This document shows positions 1 through 9,428 of a stretch of DNA of 64,000 bases, one piece after another. The position numbers and the translations under genes were made by a program. The notes under the pieces are model-generated. The model made no database searches, had not been told where the DNA came from, and saw only the letters and a list, made by a program, of their open reading frames with translations. Numbering within the stretch: position 1 is the first letter of the stretch; the number at the start of each line of letters is the position of its first letter. Origin of the DNA: Thalassospira sp. TSL5-1 (lineage in GTDB: Bacteria; Pseudomonadota; Alphaproteobacteria; Rhodospirillales; Thalassospiraceae); NCBI RefSeq assembly GCF_001907695.1, contig NZ_KV880638.1:806882-870881 (forward strand). Reading direction: 5' to 3'.

Positions 1-623
1 AAAATATGCGGGCGATGACCAAACAGCATGCGATAGGCCGTTGCCAGAGTCAGGGTGTAGCACGCACTTTCTTCCCAGGTCAGATGTTTGGGGCGCGGCA
101 TCAATTGCTGGGACTGCACATTGGTAAACTGGGCAAAGGAGCCATCGGGCGTTTCATAGCCCCAAATGCGCTGGGTGGGCGATAACATCGGGTCGCCGCC
201 ATTACATTCCTCGTCGTCGCCGTCATCCTGGTTGCAGTGAATGACAACTTCATCGCCGACCTTCCAGCGTGTCACCTTCGACCCAACCGCCCAGACAATG
301 CCCGACGCATCCGACCCTGCGATGTGAAATGGTTCGTTGTGCACATCAAAAACCGAAATCGGTTTGCCAAGGGCCGCCCAAACACCGTTGTAATTCACAC
401 CTGCTGCCATCACCAGCACCAGAACCTCGTGCGAATCCAGGGTGGGAACATCCACCACTTCGCACTGCATCGCGGTATCGGGGTCGCCGTGGCGTTCGCG
501 GCGGATCGCCCAGGCATACATCTGTTTGGGAACGTGACCCAGCGGCGGAATCTCGCCGATTTCATAAAGGTCTTTGACGTCCGGTCCCCCCGGGTATGAA
601 ATGACTTCAGCGGCTGTATTCAT
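1..623 (-). CDS. ccr: Crotonyl-CoA carboxylase/reductase, N-terminal part (runs off window)
   Basis: Read on the minus strand, an open frame starts at ATG 623 and runs off the left edge, giving about 207 residues with no stop. AGGAG lies 8 bases upstream of the ATG. The protein begins [13 protein letters not shown] and has the medium-chain dehydrogenase/reductase N-terminal fold, with the acidic, Cys-containing insert ([16 protein letters not shown]) and [14 protein letters not shown] segment that I associate with Ccr rather than ordinary quinone or alcohol dehydrogenases. Ccr reductively carboxylates crotonyl-CoA to ethylmalonyl-CoA with NADPH and CO2 in the cytoplasm, the key step of the ethylmalonyl-CoA pathway for acetate and C1 assimilation. 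The divergent neighbour is ethylmalonyl-CoA mutase, a partner enzyme of the same pathway, which supports the call. The NADPH-binding half is outside the window. Confidence 0.9.
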   Translation of the reverse strand, partial: MNTAAEVISYPGGPDVKDLYEIGEIPPLGHVPKQMYAWAIRRERHGDPDTAMQCEVVDVPTLDSHEVLVLVMAAGVNYNGVWAALGKPISVFDVHNEPFHIAGSDASGIVWAVGSKVTRWKVGDEVVIHCNQDDGDDEECNGGDPMLSPTQRIWGYETPDGSFAQFTNVQSQQLMPRPKHLTWEESACYTLTLATAYRMLFGHRPHI

Positions 624-784
624 GGCCTTCACTCCTATTTCGGGCCGCGTAGGGCACGGGATGGCGGCTTGCCGGTTTGGGCGCATTGACACGCGGGCGA
701 GTCTTCGAGAACTGCGGTGTCTAACGCGTTGGTTTTTCTGTCTTGCGTAATTTCTCTTTTATCGCGATGCACAAATTGTTATAT

Positions 785-814
785 AATTACCCAGTAAATG
801 TCCAGTGGGTAATT
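785..814. promoter_or_regulatory. Inverted repeat in the ccr/ecm divergent promoter region
   Basis: AATTACCCA at 785-793 and TGGGTAATT at 806-814 are perfect 9-base inverted arms around a 12-base spacer. They lie between the divergent ccr and ecm genes, about 60 bases before the preferred ecm start. The A/T-rich setting and symmetry fit an operator for a dimeric regulator of the ethylmalonyl-CoA pathway. It is not followed by a T tract, so it is not an obvious terminator. Which protein binds is unknown. The rest of the 624-875 gap shows nothing else I can name. Confidence 0.4.
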
Positions 815-875
815 TAAGAACGTTTTTGTGAAATATTTGGAAAGCGTTCTGGTAACAAATGTACGCGAGGCCGCC

Positions 876-2948
876 ATGTCATCTGAACGCACACGCACTG
901 CAACATCGCCGGAACGCGACCGCCCCTGGCTGATTCGCACCTATGCCGGGCACAGTTCGGCCAGTGCGTCCAACGCGCTGTACCGGCAAAATCTGGCAAA
1001 GGGCCAAACCGGGCTTTCGGTGGCGTTCGATCTGCCCACACAGACAGGCTATGATTCGGACCATGTGCTGGCGCGCGGTGAAGTGGGCAAGGTTGGCGTG
1101 CCGGTATCGCATCTGGGCGATATGGAAACCCTGTTTGACGGCATCCCGCTTGATAAAATGAACACCTCCATGACCATCAATGCCCCAGCGGCCTGGTTGC
1201 TGGCGTTATATATTGCGGTGGCGGAAAAGCAGGGCGTAAAGCGTGCCGATTTGCAGGGCACCACCCAGAACGACATCATCAAGGAATATCTGTCGCGCGG
1301 GACATATATTTTTCCGCCAGCACCCAGCCTGAAGCTGATTACCGATGTTGCCGCTTTTACCTATCGCGAAATTCCCAAATGGAACCCGATGAATGTGTGT
1401 TCCTATCATTTGCAGGAAGCAGGCGCGACGCCGGAACAGGAACTGGCCTTTGCCCTGGCAACGGCGGTTGCCGTGCTGGATGCCGTGCGCAGCTCGGGCC
1501 AGGTACCCGATGATGACTTTGCCAAGGTGGTGGGGCGGATTTCGTTTTTTGTGAATGCCGGTATTCGCTTTGTCACCGAAATTTGCAAAATGCGGGCCTT
1601 TTGCGAATTGTGGGATGAAATCACCCGTGACCGTTATGGCATTGCCGATGAAAAATACCGCCGTTTTCGCTATGGCGTGCAGGTCAATTCGCTGGGCCTG
1701 ACCGAACAGCAACCTGAAAACAATGTTTACCGCATCCTGATCGAAATGCTGGCGGTGGTTTTGTCCAAAAATGCCCGGGCGCGTGCCGTGCAGCTTCCGG
1801 CCTGGAACGAGGCATTGGGCCTGCCGCGCCCGTGGGACCAGCAATGGTCCCTGCGCCTGCAACAGATCATGGCCTATGAAACCGACCTTCTGGAATATGA
1901 AGACCTGTTTGATGGCAACCCGTCGATTGAACGCAAGGTTGCCACCCTGAAGGAAGGCGCACGGGCCGAACTGAGTAAAATTGATGCAATGGGTGGAGCG
2001 ATTGCCGCCGTGGATAGCGGCTATATGAAGGGCGAACTGGTACGTGCCAATGCCAAACGGCTGTTTGATATTGAAAATGGCATCACCCGCATTGTGGGGG
2101 TGAATGCCTATGTCGAAACCGAACCCTCGCCGTTAACGGCAGAGGGCATTCAGTCGATCATGACGGTCGATGACATGGCAGAGCAGGACCAGATTGCCAA
2201 GCTGGTGCAATGGCGTGCCGAACGTAATGATGATGCGGTCAAGCAAAGCCTCGAAAACCTGGCGAGTGCTGCCCGTACGGGCGACAACATCATGGAACCG
2301 TCCATTGCCTGTGCCCATGCCGGGGTGACAACGGGGGAATGGTCGCAGGTGTTGCGCGATGTATTTGGTGAATATCGCGCGCCAACCGGTGTAACCTCGC
2401 TGGTATTGGGCGAAGATGACGGTGCGGATGAAAAAATGACCGATCTGCGCGGCAAGGTGGATGCCGTTTCGCAAAAGCTGGGCACGCGGATGAAAATGCT
2501 GGTGGGCAAACCGGGCCTGGATGGCCATTCAAACGGGGCGGAACAGATTGCCATGAAGGCCACCGAGGCCGGCATTGACGTTTTATATGACGGCATTCGC
2601 TGGACGCCCGATGATCTGGTGCAAAATGCCCTGAAGCGCAAGGCGCATATTGTCGGCCTGTCGATTTTGTCAGGTTCGCATGTGGCACTGGTACGCGATG
2701 TGGTGCGGGGCCTGCGCGATGCCGGGGCCGGGCATATCCCGGTTGTTGTGGGTGGTATCATTCCCGAGGCAGACATGCTGATCTTGCGCCAGATGGGCGT
2801 TGCGGCGGTTTATACGCCCAAGGATTACCAGCTGGTTGGCATTATGGCCGATATGGTGCGCATGGTGGGTGACCGGGCAGGGCAATATCGCTCCGGTCAA
2901 TCGGCTGACCAGGCGCCTTCCACCAATGATGAAGTCGCAATTTACTGA
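876..2948 (+). CDS. ecm: Ethylmalonyl-CoA mutase (B12-dependent, MeaA-like)
   Basis: The 690-residue protein matches the acyl-CoA mutase family. An N-terminal TIM-barrel substrate domain covers roughly residues 10-510 (RTYAGHSSA, FDLPTQTGYDSDH, NVCSYHLQEAGATPEQE). A C-terminal cobalamin domain carries the D-x-H-x-x-G motif at about D549-H551-G554, with the lower axial His. The single-subunit layout and pairing with ccr favour ethylmalonyl-CoA mutase, which converts ethylmalonyl-CoA to methylsuccinyl-CoA, over the large subunit of methylmalonyl-CoA mutase. I chose ATG 876. A GTG at 828 would add 16 residues but has no ribosome-binding site and lies close to the inverted repeat. The two mutase paralogs are related, so the substrate call rests partly on context. 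Confidence 0.9.
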   Translation: MSSERTRTATSPERDRPWLIRTYAGHSSASASNALYRQNLAKGQTGLSVAFDLPTQTGYDSDHVLARGEVGKVGVPVSHLGDMETLFDGIPLDKMNTSMTINAPAAWLLALYIAVAEKQGVKRADLQGTTQNDIIKEYLSRGTYIFPPAPSLKLITDVAAFTYREIPKWNPMNVCSYHLQEAGATPEQELAFALATAVAVLDAVRSSGQVPDDDFAKVVGRISFFVNAGIRFVTEICKMRAFCELWDEITRDRYGIADEKYRRFRYGVQVNSLGLTEQQPENNVYRILIEMLAVVLSKNARARAVQLPAWNEALGLPRPWDQQWSLRLQQIMAYETDLLEYEDLFDGNPSIERKVATLKEGARAELSKIDAMGGAIAAVDSGYMKGELVRANAKRLFDIENGITRIVGVNAYVETEPSPLTAEGIQSIMTVDDMAEQDQIAKLVQWRAERNDDAVKQSLENLASAARTGDNIMEPSIACAHAGVTTGEWSQVLRDVFGEYRAPTGVTSLVLGEDDGADEKMTDLRGKVDAVSQKLGTRMKMLVGKPGLDGHSNGAEQIAMKATEAGIDVLYDGIRWTPDDLVQNALKRKAHIVGLSILSGSHVALVRDVVRGLRDAGAGHIPVVVGGIIPEADMLILRQMGVAAVYTPKDYQLVGIMADMVRMVGDRAGQYRSGQSADQAPSTNDEVAIY

Positions 2949-2957
2949 ATTGCGTGG

Positions 2958-2989
2958 GCACATAGGCACATAGGCACATAGGCACATAG
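2958..2989. repeat. Octamer tandem repeat (GCACATAG)x4
   Basis: Four exact head-to-tail copies of GCACATAG lie 9 bases after the ecm stop codon. They are non-coding and sit between two converging genes. This is a short tandem repeat of the kind that can vary in copy number by slippage. No further structure was seen in the 2949-3078 gap. Confidence 0.9.
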
Positions 2990-3078
2990 GTCTGATCAGA
3001 GTGACATGGCTTTAAGCTGCCGTGCCCCTGGTAAATTTGAGGGGTGGTAATGAACCCGGCGGGTTTTGCGCCGTTGGG

Positions 3079-5499
3079 TTATTCCTGGGGCGAAGAAGGT
3101 TCGTTTATCGGGTTGCCCAGGCGGGGCCGGGTTTTTGCGCGTTCCATGAACCAGTCTTCAAAGACGGGAACGGGAAGGGGGCGTGAAAACAGGAAGCCCT
3201 GAATGAAGTCACAGCCCTTGTTTTGCAGATACTGAAGCTGTTCGACCTCTTCCACCCCTTCGGCCACTACATCGAGATGCAGGCTATGGCCCAGGCCGAT
3301 TACGGCATCGACAATGGCTTTGTCATCTTCGTCCACATTGATGTCATTGACAAAGGAACGGTCGATCTTGATCGATGTGACAGGGAACCTTTTTAGGTAA
3401 TTCAGCGATGAATAACCGGTGCCAAAATCGTCAATCGCAATGCTGACACCCAGTCTTTTCAGCTCTTTCAGGGTTGAAACAGCTTTTTCCGGGTTGTTCA
3501 TCAGGATCGATTCGGTAATTTCAAGCTCCAGCGTGCCTTCTGGCAGTTTTGTGCTTTTCAATGTCTGGGTTACGGTTTGAACCAGTTCGGCATCCTGAAA
3601 CTGTGCGGGCGAAAGGTTCACCGCAATTCGTAAATCGGGCATACCGTTTTCCCGCCAGATCTGTGTCTGCCGGCAGGCTTCGCGCAGCACCCAGGCCCCC
3701 AGCTTGTTGATCAGGCCGCATTCTTCGGCAACCGAAATAAACTCGCCAGGCAGGATCAGGCCGCGTTCCGGATGTCGCCAGCGAACCAGGGCTTCCGCAC
3801 CAACAACCTGTTCGGTCAGGCAATCCACCTTTGGCTGGTAAAACAGTTCAAGCTGGTTATGGTCCAGCGCGTTGCGCAGGTCTTCTTCGATGGTTTTGCG
3901 TTCCTTGACCCGCTCGTGCATGGAAGGCAGGAAGAAACGGTAATTGTTGCGCCCTTCGGCCTTGGCAGCATACATCGCCATATCGGCGTTTTTAACCAAC
4001 TGTTCCGGGTTGTCGCCATCTTCGGGGAACAGGGTAATGCCAACACTGGCGGTCGAATGCAGGCGAATGCCGCGACAGTCAAAGGGATAGGCCAGTTCGT
4101 CAATGATGCGCTGGGCCAGAACGATGGTGTCTTCGATATTTTGTACATCGGTTTGGATAATGGCGAATTCGTCGCCACCCAAACGGGCTGCCGTGTCGGA
4201 ATCCCGAATGATCCGTGACAGGCGCTGTCCCATTTCCTGGATCATCAAATCGCCCACATCATGGCCGAAATGGTCGTTGATGTCCTTGAACCGGTCCAGA
4301 TCGACAAACAATACCGTAACACCCCGCTGAAACCGCCGGGCGGAGAGAAGAGCCTGTCGCAAACGGTCCAGAAACAGGGTGCGGTTGGGCAGGCTGGTCA
4401 GCACGTCATGCACGGCAAGGTGGCGCATGCGCGCTTCGGTCTGTTTGCGTTCGGTAATGTCGGTATAGGTGGCAACATAGCCGCCACCCGGCATGGGGTT
4501 ATGGTCCACCTGCACCACCCGGCCATTGGGGCGGGTGCGTTCCATGCGATAGGGTTCGCGCCGTCTGGCAATGGCAACCCGGTCGGAAATCAGGGCGGGA
4601 ATGCTCACCTCGCCATATTCGCCCCGTTCACCATTAAAGCGCAAAATATCGGAAAGCGGCGTTCCTTCTTTCACCAGGTCGCGCGGCAGGTTCAAAAGCT
4701 CAATATAGCGTTCGTTCCACACCATCAGGTTCAAATCCTGGTCAAACAGGCATATTCCCTGGCCGATATTATGAAGGGTCGCTTCGAGAAGGGCCTGTTT
4801 GCGCTGGGCTTCTTCCTGGGCCTGGCCCTGAAGCGTGACCATTTCGTTATATTCGCGAATAAGCAGGCCCAGCTCATCGTCACTGTTCCATTCCACCGGG
4901 CGCCTGAGGCGGCCATGTTTGGTCATGCGGATGGAATGCAAAAGCCTTGAGAGCGGTTCCTTGATCGAGCGTTGATTGGCAATCAGCAGACTGGCGGTAA
5001 CAACCGCGATCAGCAGACCAAACAGGATCAGGTCGATGACAATGCGCCGCCACAGCAATTCGCGCACGCGGGCTTCGGTAAAATAAATGATCAGTTCGCC
5101 CACATCGTGGCGCACATTGTTGCGTTCAAAATACACCCGGCGCGACAGGCGCAATGTATCGTCAAGTTCGGCCTGGGAGGCCCCGGTACGGGCAAATTCG
5201 GTGCCATCGGCCCCCAGCGCGCGCACGGCAACAATATCGCGGTCGCGGCTCATGGCGTTCAGGGCGGATTCGATGTTATCAACATCGAGATACCAGAACG
5301 GTGTTGCCAGCACGCGGGCATTGATATCGGCGGTCTGTTCGATTTTTTCGTTCAGGTCGTCGCGCAGCACGATATAGCTGGCATACCCGAAAATCATAAA
5401 CAGGATCAAACAGCATAGGGTCACGAGCGGCAGGGCGATAAATAGCAGCCTGCTACTAAGCGATTTACGCTGCAAAAAGCCATGCGACCCGTACGGCAA
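3079..5499 (-). CDS. Membrane-bound GGDEF-EAL c-di-GMP signalling protein with PAS domain
   Basis: This 806-residue inner-membrane protein has a TM helix near residues 17-40, a roughly 110-residue periplasmic sensor segment, a second TM near 150-175, a HAMP-like linker and a PAS domain (about 235-350). A GGDEF domain with intact GGDEF at 441-445 and an EAL domain with intact EAL at 569-571 plus DDFGTGYSSL follow. Both catalytic signatures are present, so it could make and/or degrade cyclic di-GMP. Many such hybrids use only one activity, and sequence alone does not say which. The start is TTG at 5499: a strong AGGAGGG lies 5 bases upstream and the next in-frame Met is inside the first TM. An A/T-rich inverted repeat (AAGATTGA 5607-5614, TCAATCTT 5630-5637) lies upstream in its likely promoter region. 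It is monocistronic. Confidence 0.93.
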   Translation of the reverse strand: MPYGSHGFLQRKSLSSRLLFIALPLVTLCCLILFMIFGYASYIVLRDDLNEKIEQTADINARVLATPFWYLDVDNIESALNAMSRDRDIVAVRALGADGTEFARTGASQAELDDTLRLSRRVYFERNNVRHDVGELIIYFTEARVRELLWRRIVIDLILFGLLIAVVTASLLIANQRSIKEPLSRLLHSIRMTKHGRLRRPVEWNSDDELGLLIREYNEMVTLQGQAQEEAQRKQALLEATLHNIGQGICLFDQDLNLMVWNERYIELLNLPRDLVKEGTPLSDILRFNGERGEYGEVSIPALISDRVAIARRREPYRMERTRPNGRVVQVDHNPMPGGGYVATYTDITERKQTEARMRHLAVHDVLTSLPNRTLFLDRLRQALLSARRFQRGVTVLFVDLDRFKDINDHFGHDVGDLMIQEMGQRLSRIIRDSDTAARLGGDEFAIIQTDVQNIEDTIVLAQRIIDELAYPFDCRGIRLHSTASVGITLFPEDGDNPEQLVKNADMAMYAAKAEGRNNYRFFLPSMHERVKERKTIEEDLRNALDHNQLELFYQPKVDCLTEQVVGAEALVRWRHPERGLILPGEFISVAEECGLINKLGAWVLREACRQTQIWRENGMPDLRIAVNLSPAQFQDAELVQTVTQTLKSTKLPEGTLELEITESILMNNPEKAVSTLKELKRLGVSIAIDDFGTGYSSLNYLKRFPVTSIKIDRSFVNDINVDEDDKAIVDAVIGLGHSLHLDVVAEGVEEVEQLQYLQNKGCDFIQGFLFSRPLPVPVFEDWFMERAKTRPRLGNPINEPSSPQE

Positions 5500-5726
5500 T
5501 TATCCCTCCTGCCTGACCTTTTGGTCAGTAGTCCCCCCGATTTGGACGTATATACCATACACATCCGTAGATTGTTCTATCTCAATCCTGTTTGCTGGTG
5601 AAACACAAGATTGATTTTAGACATATAATTCAATCTTACGAATAAAAAAAGTTCCCCAATTCAGGATATATGATTGTATTTATGTAAAATTTTCAATCAA
5701 AAGGCGAAAAATTTCGGCTTGGAAAT

Positions 5727-6170
5727 CTATCTTGGAACCGCCATGCGGGCCAGTTCGTCACATCTTTCGTTTTCCGGGTGGCCGGCATGGCCCTTGACCC
5801 AGTGCCATTCAATTTTATGCGGGCGGGCAGCCTCAAGCAGCCGTTGCCACAATTCGACATTTTTGACCGGTTTTTTGTCGGCGGTTTTCCAGCCGCGTTT
5901 TTGCCAGCCGAAAACCCATTTGGTAATCCCATCACGCACATAGGAACTATCGGTATAAATTTCGACCTGGCAGGGGCGTTTGATCGCCTCAAGGGCGGAA
6001 ATCGCCGCCATCAGTTCCATGCGGTTATTGGTGGTTTCCGTTTCACCACCCGACATTTCCTTTTCAACGCCCTTATAGCGTAAAATGGCCCCCCAGCCGC
6101 CGGGGCCAGGGTTGCCGCTGCAGGCACCATCGGTAAAGATGCTGACGATATGGGTGTCATCCTGGCTCAT
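5727..6170 (-). CDS. rnhA: Ribonuclease HI
   Basis: The 147-residue protein degrades the RNA strand of RNA:DNA hybrids (R-loops, Okazaki primers) in the cytoplasm. It shows the classical RNase HI order: [14 protein letters not shown] with the first catalytic Asp, RMELMAA with the catalytic Glu, YTDSSYV with the second Asp, the [10 protein letters not shown] segment and the final Asp in CDELAR. Length is normal for a bacterial RNase HI. The start lies 3 bases beyond the thrB stop, so it is the last gene of an ispH-thrB-rnhA operon, an order I recall from other alphaproteobacteria. Confidence 0.97.
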   Translation of the reverse strand: MSQDDTHIVSIFTDGACSGNPGPGGWGAILRYKGVEKEMSGGETETTNNRMELMAAISALEAIKRPCQVEIYTDSSYVRDGITKWVFGWQKRGWKTADKKPVKNVELWQRLLEAARPHKIEWHWVKGHAGHPENERCDELARMAVPR

Positions 6171-6173
6171 GGC

Positions 6174-7148
6174 TTACAAATCTCCGATGCCATAGGCGGC
6201 TGGTGATGTTACTTTCTGGTGAAAGCGCAGCTTGCTGACATATTCGCGCGGGTTTTTCGGTGTGACCAGCGCGCCTTCGGGCGTGTTGATCCAGTCATAA
6301 AGCCGGGTGAGCAAAAACCGCAATGCCGACCCGCGCGCCAGAATCGGCAGGGCGGCAATTTCATCCGCGCCCAGGGGACGGGTGCGGGTGTAATGGGCCA
6401 GCAGGTTTTGGGCTTTGGTGACGTTAAAGCTGTTGTCAGGTTCAAAACACCAGGCATTCAGGCAGATCGCCACGTCATAGGCCAGCAGATCATTGCAGGC
6501 AAAATAAAAATCGATCAACCCCGAAACCTTGTCCTGCCCGGGAAAGAAAAAGACGTTGTCGGTAAACAGATCCGCATGGATGACCCCGGCCGGCAGCTTT
6601 GCCGGCCAGTTGGTTTCCAGATAATCCAGTTCGGCCGCAATCATGTCGGAAAGACCGGGCATAATGTCATCGCCACCCTTTCCACAACTGGCAAATAATG
6701 GCCGCCAGGATTTGACCGACAACGCATTGGCCCGATAATTTTCAAAATCCAGCCCGGCCAGATGCAATTGTGCCAGTGCATCGCCCAGGCCCGCACAGTG
6801 ATGGGGCAAAACACGGCGGGGTGACATGCCCTGCAAAAACGACGTAATGGCTGCCGGGCGACCGCACAGGCGGCGAAGTGCAACGCCATCGGTGCCATGA
6901 ATCGGGGTCGGGCAGTTCAGGCCTTTTGATGATAAATGATCCATCAAGCCCAGAAAAAACGGCAGGTCATCCGGGTTTACGCGCTTTTCATACAGGGTCA
7001 GGATGAAAGGTGCCTGATCGGTATGTAAAAGGAAGTTGGTGTTTTCCACCCCCTCGGCAATGCCCTTGAACGAGACCACTTTGCCGATGTCATATTCCGC
7101 CACGAAACGGGCGATATCTTCATCGGATACATCGGTATAGACGGCCAT
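6174..7148 (-). CDS. thrB: Homoserine kinase, type II (aminoglycoside-phosphotransferase fold)
   Basis: The 324-residue cytoplasmic enzyme phosphorylates homoserine to O-phosphohomoserine, the substrate of threonine synthase (thrC is at 41.5 kb here). It belongs to the APH/choline-kinase-like ThrB of alphaproteobacteria, not the GHMP-kinase ThrB of enterics. Visible signatures are the N-terminal [10 protein letters not shown] nucleotide loop, the catalytic loop [13 protein letters not shown] (H-x-D-x4-N), and the metal-binding [11 protein letters not shown]. The start ATG 7148 is 14 bases after the ispH stop, and rnhA follows after 3 bases, so the three are probably co-transcribed. Confidence 0.95.
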   Translation of the reverse strand: MAVYTDVSDEDIARFVAEYDIGKVVSFKGIAEGVENTNFLLHTDQAPFILTLYEKRVNPDDLPFFLGLMDHLSSKGLNCPTPIHGTDGVALRRLCGRPAAITSFLQGMSPRRVLPHHCAGLGDALAQLHLAGLDFENYRANALSVKSWRPLFASCGKGGDDIMPGLSDMIAAELDYLETNWPAKLPAGVIHADLFTDNVFFFPGQDKVSGLIDFYFACNDLLAYDVAICLNAWCFEPDNSFNVTKAQNLLAHYTRTRPLGADEIAALPILARGSALRFLLTRLYDWINTPEGALVTPKNPREYVSKLRFHQKVTSPAAYGIGDL

Positions 7149-7162
7149 AAGCGGGCAATTCC

Positions 7163-8110
7163 TTAGCTGGCAAGTTCGCGGGGAAGTTTGAAGGTGACGT
7201 TTTCGTCGGTCAGCGTAATGGTTTCAACACTGACATTGAACCGTTCGCGGCAGGCATCAATCACTTCCTCGACCAGAATTTCGGGGGCCGATGCCCCGGC
7301 GGTAATGCCCAGGGTCTTGATATTTTCCAGCTTGGACCAGTCGATGTCACGCGCACGTTCGACCAAAACCGAAATCGCACAGCCCTCGCGCCGAGCAACT
7401 TCGACCAGGCGGTTGGAGTTTGACGAATTGGGTGCACCGAGAACCAAAATCGCATCGGCGCGCTCGGCAATCATTTTGACCGCGTGCTGGCGATTGGTGG
7501 TGGCATAACAAATGTCTTCCTTTTTCGGCACGGAAATGGCCGGGAAGCGTTCCTGCAAAATGGCAATCATCTTTGCCGTGTCATCCAGCGACAGGGTTGT
7601 CTGGGTGACAAAGGCAATATTCTCAGGGTCGGCAACGGCCACGGTGCGGGCATCGTCTTCCGTTTCAATCAGGGTCATGCTGCCCTCGGGCAATTGCCCC
7701 ATGGTGCCAACCACTTCGGGGTGCCCGGCATGGCCGATCAGCAAAATATGCTTGCCTTCGCCGTGGTGGCGTTCGGCCTCGCGGTGCACTTTTGAAACCA
7801 GCGGGCAGGTGGCGTCAAGGTAATGCAGGGCACGTTTGTCTGCATTTTCCGGCACAGATTTGGGCACGCCGTGGGCCGAAAAAATGACGGGTACGCCATC
7901 GGGCACGGCATCAAGCTCGTCAACAAATACAGCCCCCATGTCGCGCAGGCGGTCCACGACAAACTTGTTATGGACAATTTCGTGGCGGACATAAACCGGC
8001 GCGCCGTATTTTTGCAGGGCCTTTTCGACAATCTCGATGGCACGGTCCACCCCGGCGCAAAAGCCGCGCGGGTTGGCCAGAAGAATATCCAGGTCTGGTT
8101 TGTCGGGCAT
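7163..8110 (-). CDS. ispH: 4-hydroxy-3-methylbut-2-enyl diphosphate reductase (IspH/LytB)
   Basis: This [4Fe-4S] enzyme makes IPP and DMAPP in the last step of the MEP isoprenoid pathway. The three cluster cysteines are in [23 protein letters not shown] and [11 protein letters not shown], and the [11 protein letters not shown] and TAGASAPE substrate motifs are intact. I use ATG 8110 (315 residues) because GAGGCGG precedes it at good spacing and IspH proteins start just before the first Cys motif. ATG 8155 would add 15 residues without a clear ribosome-binding site. It is first in the ispH-thrB-rnhA operon. ispE of the same pathway is at 54.7 kb. Confidence 0.96.
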   Translation of the reverse strand: MPDKPDLDILLANPRGFCAGVDRAIEIVEKALQKYGAPVYVRHEIVHNKFVVDRLRDMGAVFVDELDAVPDGVPVIFSAHGVPKSVPENADKRALHYLDATCPLVSKVHREAERHHGEGKHILLIGHAGHPEVVGTMGQLPEGSMTLIETEDDARTVAVADPENIAFVTQTTLSLDDTAKMIAILQERFPAISVPKKEDICYATTNRQHAVKMIAERADAILVLGAPNSSNSNRLVEVARREGCAISVLVERARDIDWSKLENIKTLGITAGASAPEILVEEVIDACRERFNVSVETITLTDENVTFKLPRELAS

Positions 8111-8475
8111 GGGGTCCGCCTCGAATGGTCGGGGATGCCGGGCAACGACCGGCATCGGGTTGAAAGCTGTTTTGCGTTACATAACGCGCCTGTGCCAAAG
8201 GTGCAATGATACGACGTTTTAATATGGGGGGAATATGGGCAAATGTGCCGGTAAATCGGGCTGTTTTGCCGCCTATGACGGGGGTGGTGCAGTAAAAAGC
8301 GATTGGGTGTTTATCATCGGTGTTCCCGATCCCCGGCCGCAGGTGATATTTCGCAATATATATTGACGGCACATTGTTGCTGCAACGGGTTGTGCCGGAA
8401 AGATCAACAGCATAGACTGCGCCAAACTACCGGTGCCGGGTGCTGACTTCGGCGTGTCTGATCAATGAGGCTTTG

Positions 8476-9030
8476 ATGACGATTGCATGCAATCTGCGGC
8501 GCGCAAGTGCGCTTGGTGTGGTTCTGATGGCGACTGCCGGTTTGGCTGCCTGTGGTTCGGACCCGTTCGGTGAAACACCGGTTCCGTCCTGTCCGCGGAC
8601 CTTTTTGCCAAGTGATACCGCACAGCTTACCGAGTTCAGCCCCAAAGGCCGGGACTTGACCGATGTGGTTTTGGCCGCCGAAATGGAAGGTTACAAAGGC
8701 GAATGCAGCTATGACCTTGAGGACAAGGAACTGGATATTCTGATCAGCCCGCAATTTACCGCCCAGATGGGCCCGGCGGCAAAGGATCGGACCCAGCATT
8801 TGCAGTATTTCGTGGCGCTTAAAAATCCGGCGGGCGAATTTGTGCAAAAATCGGTCTTTGATGTGAACCTGACCTTCCCGAAGGACGCCAATCGCGTGCG
8901 CTACACCGACGAACAGGTGGCCCTGCATGTGCCGCTGGCGGATGTCAATTATGGCCCCAATTACGAAATTTACATGGGGTTCCAGTTAAACCACGACCAA
9001 CTGGATTATAATCGTCGTTTTGAAAAGTGA
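8476..9030 (+). CDS. Small lipoprotein of unknown function
   Basis: The 184-residue product begins with a basic n-region and hydrophobic stretch ending in a lipobox (AGLAAC, Cys near residue 26), so it is probably exported and lipid-anchored in the envelope. The mature part has a few paired cysteines (VPSCPRTF and GECSYDLE) but no family that I recognise. ATG 8476 is chosen because GAGG lies 8 bases before it and the signal peptide then has normal length. An upstream in-frame start at 8440 adds 12 residues. It is divergent from ispH. The roughly 365-base region between them (8111-8475) must hold both promoters, but I see no other element there. Confidence 0.75.
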   Translation: MTIACNLRRASALGVVLMATAGLAACGSDPFGETPVPSCPRTFLPSDTAQLTEFSPKGRDLTDVVLAAEMEGYKGECSYDLEDKELDILISPQFTAQMGPAAKDRTQHLQYFVALKNPAGEFVQKSVFDVNLTFPKDANRVRYTDEQVALHVPLADVNYGPNYEIYMGFQLNHDQLDYNRRFEK

Positions 9031-9160
9031 TGGGCGATTGAGGCCGCGCTGACCGGCAACAGGAAGTTTGGAATTTGTTTAATCCAGCGACGCATTTCTA
9101 ATGTTTTGACTGGTGCAATGGTTCTGTTGTCCGTATAAGGGGCCATACCCAAGTGATCCC

Positions 9161-9374
9161 CGTGGGAGAGTTCCGCGATCGTTTCACAGTGATGCGCGGA
9201 CGCCGAAGGAGCAACCACCCCGGAAACTCTCAGGCATCATGGACCGCGGGGAGATGGGACTCTGGAAAGCAGGCGGCATGTTATTTATGTGCGCCTCGCC
9301 GAAGATGTAAGCTGTTGCCGGGCGCGCCTTTGCGACCGGAACGGTGATTCTTTCAGGCTCCAAGACAGAGGGGG
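9161..9374 (+). ncRNA. Tandem glycine riboswitch upstream of gcvT
   Basis: The leader of the gcv operon contains two glycine-aptamer-like units. The first has GGGAGAGTT, a GCCGAAGGAGCAA block and AAACTCTCAGGCA. The second has CGCCGAAG, GTAAGC, TTCTTTCAGGCTCC and the closing AGACAGAGGGGG. The conserved order and position, ending about 55 bases before the gcvT start, match the known two-aptamer glycine riboswitch that turns on glycine cleavage genes when glycine is plentiful. I do not see a clean terminator between it and gcvT, so control may act on translation or through a less obvious terminator. The boundaries are approximate. Confidence 0.88.
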
Positions 9375-9428
9375 ATGTGGTTGGCCACTGGTCGGCTATA
9401 TTTCTCAACGACTGTCACGGAGAGCCTG

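Noticed and set aside
5607..5637. Inverted repeat AAGATTGA/TCAATCTT as a terminator
   Set aside because: The stem is A/T-rich and lies upstream of the GGDEF-EAL start rather than at a gene end; at most a weak operator candidate.
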